Shown: in pieces, positions 40,182 through 46,156 of the stretch
How positions within the stretch are numbered: the first letter of the stretch is position 1
How the letters are laid out: the number at the start of each line of letters is the position of its first letter
From: Thermomicrobiales bacterium
GTDB lineage: Bacteria > Chloroflexota > Chloroflexia > Thermomicrobiales > CADCWN01
Length of the DNA: 46,156 nucleotides
Assembly: GCA_030446685.1 (NCBI GenBank)
Contig: JAUJMV010000006.1
Location: 153,256-199,411 of the forward strand
Direction: 5' to 3'
The notes under the pieces: generated by a model
Told to the model about the DNA's origin: nothing
Databases searched by the model: none
Seen by the model: the letters and a program-made list of their open reading frames with translations, nothing else
Program-made: the position numbers and the translations under genes

Positions 40182-42532
40182 GTGGCGAGGGAGGAGGGCG
40201 CGTCATTCGGGGCGCGGCTGCGGGGGTTGCGGGAGGCCGCGGGGCTGACGCAGGAGCAGTTGGCCGAGCGGGCGGGGCTGACCGCCAAGGGGATCGCCGC
40301 GCTCGAGCGCGGGCGGCGGCAACGCCCCTACCCGCACACGGTGCGGGCGCTCGCTGACGCGCTGGGGCTGGACGAGGGGGCGCGCGGCGCTCGCCGGGGA
40401 CGCCCGCGCCGTCCGCGTGCCCCGCGCCGCCGCCGCCCCCGCCGATGCCGGCGCCGCCGACCCCGCTGATCGGGCGGGATGACGATGTGGCGGCGCTCGT
40501 CGCGGCCCTGCGCGGCGCGGCCGCGGCTGCCCCGGCGCGACTGGTGACCCTGACCGGGCCGGGCGGTGTGGGCAAGACGCGCCTCGCCCTCGCGGTGGCG
40601 GCGGACGTGGCGGCCTGGTTCCCCGACGGGGTCGCCTTCGCCCCCTCGCCCCGCTGGACGATCCCGCGCTCGTCCTCCCGGCGGTCGTGGCGGCGCTCGG
40701 GCTGCGCGAGGCCGGCGGCCGGCCGGCACGCGCGCGCTGCGCGCCCCTCGCGGGGGCAACACCTCCTCCTGGTGCTCGACAACTGCGAGCATCTCCTCGA
40801 CGCCGCGCCCGACATCGCCGATCTGCTCGCCGACTGTCCGGGCCTGGCGATCCTCGCCACCAGCCGGGCCCCGCTGCGACTGCGCGGTGAGCGGGAGTGG
40901 CCGGTCGCCCCGCTCGCGCCGCCCGAACTGGCCCGCCTGCCGACCGCGGGTGAGATCGCGGGCAACCCGGCGGTGCGGCTCTTCGTCGAGCGCGCGCGCG
41001 AGGTGGCCCCGGGCTTCGCGCTGGCGCAGGCGAACGCGGCGGCGGTGGCGGCGATCTGCCGGCGCCTGGACGGGCTGCCGCTGGCGATCGAGCTGGCGGC
41101 GGCGCGGGTCCGGCTCCTCAGCCCGACGGAGGTGCTGGCGCGGCTGGACCGGGCGCTGCCGCTGCTGGCGGGCGGGGGGCGCGACCTGCCGGCGCGGCAG
41201 CGGACGATGCGCGACGCGATCGCCTGGAGCTACGATCTGCTCGACCCCGCCGGGCAGGCGCTGTTCCGCCGGTTGTCGGTCTTCGCGGGCGGCTGGGAAC
41301 TGGCCGCCGCGGAGGCGGTGGGCGCCCCGGTGGGGGACGTGCTCGGCCCGCTGGCGGGCCTGGTGGAGCAGTCGCTGGTGGTGGCGGTGGCCGAGGCGGG
41401 CGGCGGGACGCGCTACCGGCTGCTGGAGCCGGTGGGCGAGTACGCGCGGGAGCGGCTGGAGGAGGGCGGCGAGGCGGAGGGCGCGCGGCGGCGGCACGCG
41501 GAGTACTACCTCGCGCTGGCCGAGCGGGCGGGGCCGGAACTGGCGGGGCCGGCGCAGGTCGCCTGGCTCGCCCGGCTCGACCGGGAGCAGGACAACGTGC
41601 GCGCCGCGATGGCCTGGGCGCTGGCGGCGCCGCGGCTCGACATCGCCGCGCGCCTCGGGTGGGCGCTCCACATCTTCTGGGCGATGCGCGGCCACCATCG
41701 CGAGGGGCGGCGGTGGCTGGAGGCGGCCCTCGCGCGGGGGGGGCTGCCGCCGGCGGAGGAGGCGCGGGCGGTGGCGGCGGTGGGCCTCCTGGCCCGGATG
41801 GAGGGCGATTACGAGACCGCGATGACGCACCTGGGGCGCGCGTTGGCGCTATTCCGGGAGCAGCGGGATACCCCCAGCATCCTCGCGACCCTCAGCCGGC
41901 TCGGGCACGCGGCCCGGCTCCGCGGCGATTACCGGCGGGCGCGGACCCTGGCGGAGGAGGGTCTCGCGCTCGCGCGCGAGGTGGGCGACCGGGCGCGGGT
42001 CGTCTGGATGCTCGATGTCCTGGGCCTGGTGGCGCTGGCGGAGGGGGACTACGCGCGGGCGGCGGCGGTCTTCGCGGAGGCCCTGCCCCTGGCGGAGGCC
42101 GAGGGCGACGGGCGCTATCTCGCCGGGCTACAGGCCAATCTCGGGGCGGCAGCCCTCGGCCAGGGGCGTCATGCGGAGGCGGGCGCGCGGAGCCGGGTGG
42201 GCCTCGAACTGTCCGCGGGGCTCGGGCTGCGGCGGGGGGTCGCGATCAACCTGGACACGCTGGCGAGCGTGGCCGCGGCGGCGGGGCAGCCCGGGCGGGC
42301 GGCGCGGCTCTACGGGGCGGCCGAGGCGCTGCGGGAGGCCGAGGGGCTCGCCCCCTGGTCGCCCGCGGATCGGGCCTTGCACGAACCCCATCTGCGCCCC
42401 CTGCGCGCGCGACTCGGTGAGGCGGCCTTCACCGCGGCGTGGGCCGAGGGGCGGGCGCTGGGGCTGGAGGGGGCGGTCGCGCTCGCCCTGTCGCCCGCCG
42501 CGAGCGAGGCCGCCGCTGGCAATGGCAGCTAG
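40182..42532 (+). pseudogene. XRE-HTH / NB-ARC ATPase / TPR regulator with frameshift(s)
   Basis: From GTG 40182 the frame encodes an XRE helix-turn-helix (SFGARLRGLREAAGLTQEQLAERAGLTAKGIAALERG). A frame change near 40379 then leads to the frame that opens at 40445: PLIGRDDDVAALVAAL, Walker A GPGGVGKTRLALAVA (NB-ARC), LVLDNCEHLLDAAPDIADLL, GLPLAIELAAARVRLLS, and a C-terminal TPR region (GHHREGRRWLEAAL, YRRARTLAEEGLALA, YARAAAVFAEALPLA). A second, self-compensating shift garbles 40650-40757. It would be about 780 residues if repaired. Such signal-sensing STAND regulators are abundant in Chloroflexota. The target is unknown. Confidence 0.8.
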
Positions 42533-42639
42533 CGCGTCGGGGAGCGCGGGGCGGGGGCACCCCCAACTACATTCTGGCCCGGCTCCAGTGGCGATACCCA
42601 GACGACGGGGCGGCTTGGGATGCCTGGCGGGAGGCGACC

Positions 42640-43029
42640 GTGGCCTGGCGGGAGGCGATTGACGGGGCCTACCCACCGGGATTCTGGGACGCCTACGCTC
42701 GGCTGCGCGACCGAGATCCCGCCGGTCTCGAGACCGCCATCGCCTTTCTCGAGGCCGATCCCTGGCTCTTCCGGTCAGGCTGCGTGAAAGCCGCGCTCAT
42801 CCGGTACATCAACCGGCTGGAATTGTTGCCTGGGCAGCGCGCGCGGCTGCGCGCGGTCGTGCCCGCGGCGGTGGACCACCGCGATCGGCGGGAGTTCCGA
42901 GCCTACTGTCGGCTGGCCCGGAGGCTCGATGCAGCGGAATTCCGGCGCGCGTTGGAGGGACGCGCGAAAGACGTGGAGCCAAGGGTCCGCCAACGGGCGA
43001 GGTGGGTCCTGGTAGCCCTCGATCAGTGA
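42640..43029 (+). CDS. Hypothetical protein
   Basis: About 129 residues from GTG 42640, which has GGGAGG 5 nt upstream. The frame stays open back to 42439, and NYILARLQWRYPDDGAAWDAWREA before the GTG also looks coding, so the true start may be earlier. It is Trp/Arg-rich and helical (FWDAYARLRDRDPAGLETAIAFLEADPWLFRSG, then LARRLDAAEFRRALEGRAKD). I do not recognise the family. It follows the regulator in the same direction. Confidence 0.6.
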   Translation: MAWREAIDGAYPPGFWDAYARLRDRDPAGLETAIAFLEADPWLFRSGCVKAALIRYINRLELLPGQRARLRAVVPAAVDHRDRREFRAYCRLARRLDAAEFRRALEGRAKDVEPRVRQRARWVLVALDQ

Positions 43030-43117
43030 GCGATCCGCCAGGTTTGCCCTCGCGCAACGTGCTACCCTACACCCGGTGCGGGGGGCGCGGCGTCGCCGAG
43101 GTGGGGAATGAGGCGGC

Positions 43118-44352
43118 ATGACGCCATTTCGGTCGGTGGCCTTTCGGCGGTTGTGGAGTTCGAGCCTCGCTTCGGCGAGCGCGCAGGGGATGGAGCGCAC
43201 CGCCACCGCCTGGCTGGCGGTCGAAGCGGGCGGCGGGGCGTTCGCCGTCGGCCTGGTCTTCGCGGCGCGGATGCTGCCGTCGCTGCTCCTCGGGCTGGTG
43301 GCGGGGACGGTCGCCGACCGCGGATACACCGCGGGCGACGCGGCAATTGCTGGTGGTGGCGCTGGCGGGGCTGACCCTGATGTCGGCGATCAGTGTGCTG
43401 CTCTGGTCGGGGCCGCGCTACGTCTGGCAGCCGGTCGCGATCTCCTTCATCTTCGGCTGCCTCCAGGTCTTCGATACACCCGCGCGCCAGACGCTGGTGA
43501 CCGATACCGTGCCGGCGGACGCGGCGGCGCGGGCGTTGGCACTGAACGCCCTGGCGGGACGCCTCGCGACCGCCTGCGTGGGCGTTGATCGCCGGGGCGA
43601 TCATCCCGGCCTTCGGGGTCGCCCGCTGCTACCTGGCGATCGCCGCGGCCTTCGGGATCGGCGGGGTGATCCTGTCGCGGCTGCGGGTGGCCCGTCGGGA
43701 GCACGGCCCAGTGGTCGGCGCACCCTTCGTGCAAGCGTTGCGGGAAGCGGGTCGCATGATCGCTCGCCGTCCCGGCGGTGCGGACCCTGAGCATCGCGGG
43801 CATCGCCTGCGAGATTTTCGCCTTCTCGCACGGCAGCGCGCTGCCGATCGTGGCGCACGACGTGCTCGACGCCGGGGCGGCGGGGCTCGGCGCACTCAAC
43901 GCGGCGGCGGCGTTCGGCGGGACGGTGGCGGTCGCGCTGCTGGCCGCGCTCCCGGGCCGAGTTCGGCGTCAACCGCTGCTGGGCGGCGTCTTCGTCGGCG
44001 TCGCGGGCTGGCGCTGGTCGCGCTGGCGTCGGCGCGGTCGCTGCCGGTGGCGGTCGCGATCATGGCGGTGACCGGGCTGTGCGCCGGGGCCTTCGACCTG
44101 CTGCAGCAGACCCTCATCCAGCGGAGGCGGCGGTGCGGAGGCCCAGCGCGGCCGGGGCGGTCGGCATCTGGGTCCTGGGACCCTGCGGCTCGGCCCCGGC
44201 TGGACACCTGGAGATGGGCGCACTGGCGGCGGCGATCGGCGCACCGGGCGGCTTGCTGATCAACGGCTCGCTGACGCTGCTCTCGGCCGCGTGGCTGCTG
44301 GTGCGTGCCCCCGATTATCGCTGGCGTGCGGCGACTGAGGCCGCACACCGGG
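43118..44352 (+). pseudogene. MFS transporter (EntS/MFS_3-like), multiply frameshifted
   Basis: ATG 43118 starts MTPFRSVAFRRLWSSSLASASAQGMERTATAWLAVEA, the N-terminus of the MFS_3 group. Segments in successive frames give LLVVALAGLTLMSAISVLLWSG, VFDTPARQTLVTDTVP, GARLATA-like and IIPAFGVARCYLAIAAAFGIGG, RTLSIAGIACEIFAFSHGSALPIVAHDVL, VAIMAVTGLCAGAFDLLQQTLIQ and GALAAAIGAPGGLLINGSLTLLSAAWLLV. Five or more frameshifts are needed. Because all parts are present in order, sequencing error is as likely as decay. Confidence 0.75.
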
Positions 44353-44366
44353 TGATGACTCCCTGG

Positions 44367-44485
44367 GGGCGTGTCTTCAAACCCCGATTCTCGTCGCTTC
44401 GTGGTGGCCGGCTAATGAACGTACGCGGCCAGGACGATACATCGCAGCAAATTGCTGACCCCGAATCGGGTTTGAAGACACGCCC
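44367..44485. mobile_element. MITE-like element with 23-bp terminal inverted repeats
   Basis: The left end GGGCGTGTCTTCAAACCCC (44367-44390) and the complement of the right end (44463-44485) match except for one extra C. The 119-bp element has no ORF. The ends resemble those of IS5-type elements. No clear target duplication is seen. It lies just past the MFS pseudogene. Confidence 0.65.
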
Positions 44486-44537
44486 TAGTACTACAGCGAC
44501 ATGGGTGGCTGAGGTTGTTCCAGCGTTGCTGGCGGCC

Positions 44538-44960
44538 TCAGTTCTTCAGCCCGGTAACGACGAAGTGGTCGCTGGCCTCGAGCCAGTGCTCGCCAGCGAA
44601 TCCGCCGGGAACAGCAGACCAGATCGTCGGACAGGGACAGCCGTCCCCCGACGTTGTCCCCCGCGAAGGCGGCGACCACCGGATGGGGCTGCGCGGGAGG
44701 CGAAGAAGGCTGTCATGCGCTCGTCGGCGGTTCGCCCCTGGGCGATCCCAGGCCCATTCGTCGCCACGGTCGGCGCGTCGGCCAGGCGGTGTCGGAGGCC
44801 ACGACAATCCCGGCTGGTCCGGCGGCACCGGACATGGAGGCATACGCCCCGACGATTCTTGCGCGCCCGCGGCGTCGGTGACCTCCCGGCGGTCCCCGAA
44901 GTGGAACCACGAGGCCCGTCACCCGCCCCGGAATGTGGTAGCCCGAGGGGCGTCATGATT
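44538..44960 (-). pseudogene. Decayed gene of unknown family
   Basis: Coherent segments in different minus-strand frames read RIVGAYASMSGAAGPAGIVVASDTAWPT, then NGPGIAQGRTADERMTAFFAS, HPVVAAFAGDNVGGRLSLSDD, and FAGEHWLEASDHFVVTGLKN with a stop at 44538. They seem to come from one protein, but I do not recognise it. At least three frameshifts separate the pieces. Confidence 0.4.
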
Positions 44961-44999
44961 GCCGCTTTCATCGCCGCCGCCAGTCTCCTGCCCTGCCTG

Positions 45000-45530
45000 G
45001 TCTGCGGGGTCGTAGGTAGGCGCACCCGTGCAGCGCGCCGACGATGCCCGCCGCCGGCGTTTCACAGTCTGCCGCCGCGCCTCCGGGATCTCGCGCCAGC
45101 CGGCCCTGCGCATCAGCCAGCACCCTCCGACGGGCGCTGGGCACCCGGCGGTCGGCCGGTCTTACCGCGGGCAGGCGGCAGGAGCGTGGCGACCCGTGCC
45201 CCAGCGCGTCGGTCAGCCGCCGGGGTCCTCACCGCGACCGGCGGCTCGCTTACCGGCTGCGACGGGCTCGCGCGCACGGCGGGCGCTGGCGCGCATGCAT
45301 GGTGCGCCGCCGCGGGACCAGTGGAGTGTGGTGCGCTCGCTCCCGGCGGCCCAGCGCGCGCCGACCCGCGGTCAGCGCGACCATCTTGGCGGATGGCCGC
45401 TCCCGGCACGGGCGGCGAGTCGCTGGTGCTGGACAGCGCCGCACCTCGTACTGGTCACGACGGCCTCCTCCAGCGCGACCTCGATCGCCCACCGGCCCCC
45501 GGCCGCGGCGGGCCATCGCGCCCACTCGAC
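45000..45530. other. Stretch without a recognisable gene
   Basis: Several frames are open only because of the GC content. It may contain the missing 5' part of the PIG-L gene that follows, but no HPDD metal motif could be found. Confidence 0.3.
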
Positions 45531-45534
45531 CGGC

Positions 45535-46156
45535 GGCGGGAGATCATCGCCATCATCCGCGAGTTCAGGCCGGATCTGGTGCTGTCGCCGTCGCCGGCCG
45601 AGAGGCCCGCCCAGGCTTCGTCCGGCAGGCGTGCCACCAACGCCCGGACCACCGCTACAGGGGACCGCCGCAGGGACGCTCCGGCCAGCGGCGCAGCGGC
45701 GCGGCCTATATGGTGACGGTGCCGCACGCCGAAGGCCTTCGCGGACCATCGGGGATGCCCGCCTCCGCGCGCCGCGCCGCGTCGGCGGATGGGATGTACC
45801 TCGCCGACCGCTTCCAGGAAGCCCTACCCATTCACCCCGGACGTGGTCGTGCACCCTGGCCGATCTTCAGGAAGCCCGTCTCGTCGACGGAGACGCCCGC
45901 CGGTTCGCGATGATCAGGTCAACACCGCGTCGGCGCCAGGTCAGCGCGCTACGACTTCGCCCAGGTGCTGCCCTACATTCTTGCGCGCCGGCGACCGCGA
46001 CCAGGTGCCGCGCCTCAGCGGCGAAGCGCGGCGCGATCCGCGCGTGTAGCCCGTCCAGGCTGCGCGCGCGCTGAGTTCGTCGCGGCTGCGCGGCATCGCC
46101 GACCGCTTCCGCGAGCAATTGGTGGCGCGTAGTACGGGCCGGAGCGGGGGAGCGGC
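45535..46156 (+). pseudogene. PIG-L/LmbE-family deacetylase, frameshifted and cut by window end
   Basis: RRREIIAIIREFRPDLVLSPSP is the characteristic PIG-L segment. AAYMVTVPHAEGL, MYLADRFQ, RKPYPFTPDVVV, YDFAQVLPYILARRR-like sequence and finally LRGIADRFREQLVA follow in changing frames, in the correct order. The family removes N-acetyl groups from amino-sugars with a zinc site. The N-terminal HPDD motif was not found. At least four frameshifts occur in 600 bp. Confidence 0.6.

Overview
High-GC bacterial DNA, most likely from a Thermomicrobia/Sphaerobacter-like member of the Chloroflexota. That placement is inferred from the gene mix (XRE/NB-ARC/TPR regulators, inositol genes, S9 peptidase, GC-rich hairpin terminators) and not from a marker gene. 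No rRNA or tRNA gene was seen.

The centre of the window (about 10.2-22.8 kb) looks like the replication and partition core of a plasmid, megaplasmid or second chromosome. It holds two unfamiliar candidate initiator genes (10234-11934 and 13208-14797) on either side of a cluster of at least 14 iteron-like repeats (12081-12951) followed by an AT-rich patch. Further on are a ribbon-helix-helix regulator and parA and parB in one overlapping operon (20494-22737). A uvrA-type gene, an ECF sigma factor fused to a nucleotidyltransferase and a MazEF-type toxin-antitoxin pair lie between the rep and par blocks. Three promoter regions (rep1, parA operon, and a decayed duplicate of the latter) share one layout: a -35 box, a 17-bp spacer, a -10 box and a TGTACGTAC(A/G) palindrome at the start point. 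Two palindromes inside parB and four 24-bp repeats inside rep2 are candidate cis-acting sites hidden in coding sequence.

Left arm (1-9.8 kb): a partial SDR gene divergent from a TetR regulator, an SMI1/KNR4 protein, two IS630-type elements and a tail fragment around a broken DHFR-like gene, then a two-component system (6.8-7.5 kb) divergent from a MacB-type ABC exporter. Direct repeats of the OmpR/PhoB kind lie between the two-component system and the exporter, and a small leader ORF precedes the exporter.

Right arm (23-46 kb): S9 peptidase, iolD and iolE with an iolG remnant, an APC-type permease, a damaged Doc toxin with an AbrB-type antitoxin, a decayed insertion element in the tail of an MFS gene, a DUF72 gene, two Gfo/Idh/MocA oxidoreductases, a cupin, and a large XRE-NB-ARC-TPR regulator. 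It ends in heavily frameshifted MFS and PIG-L genes.

Single-base losses in G or C runs break many genes at 3.5-4.2 kb and 34-46 kb, while the middle of the window is almost clean. These may be sequencing errors, so the pseudogene calls there are provisional.
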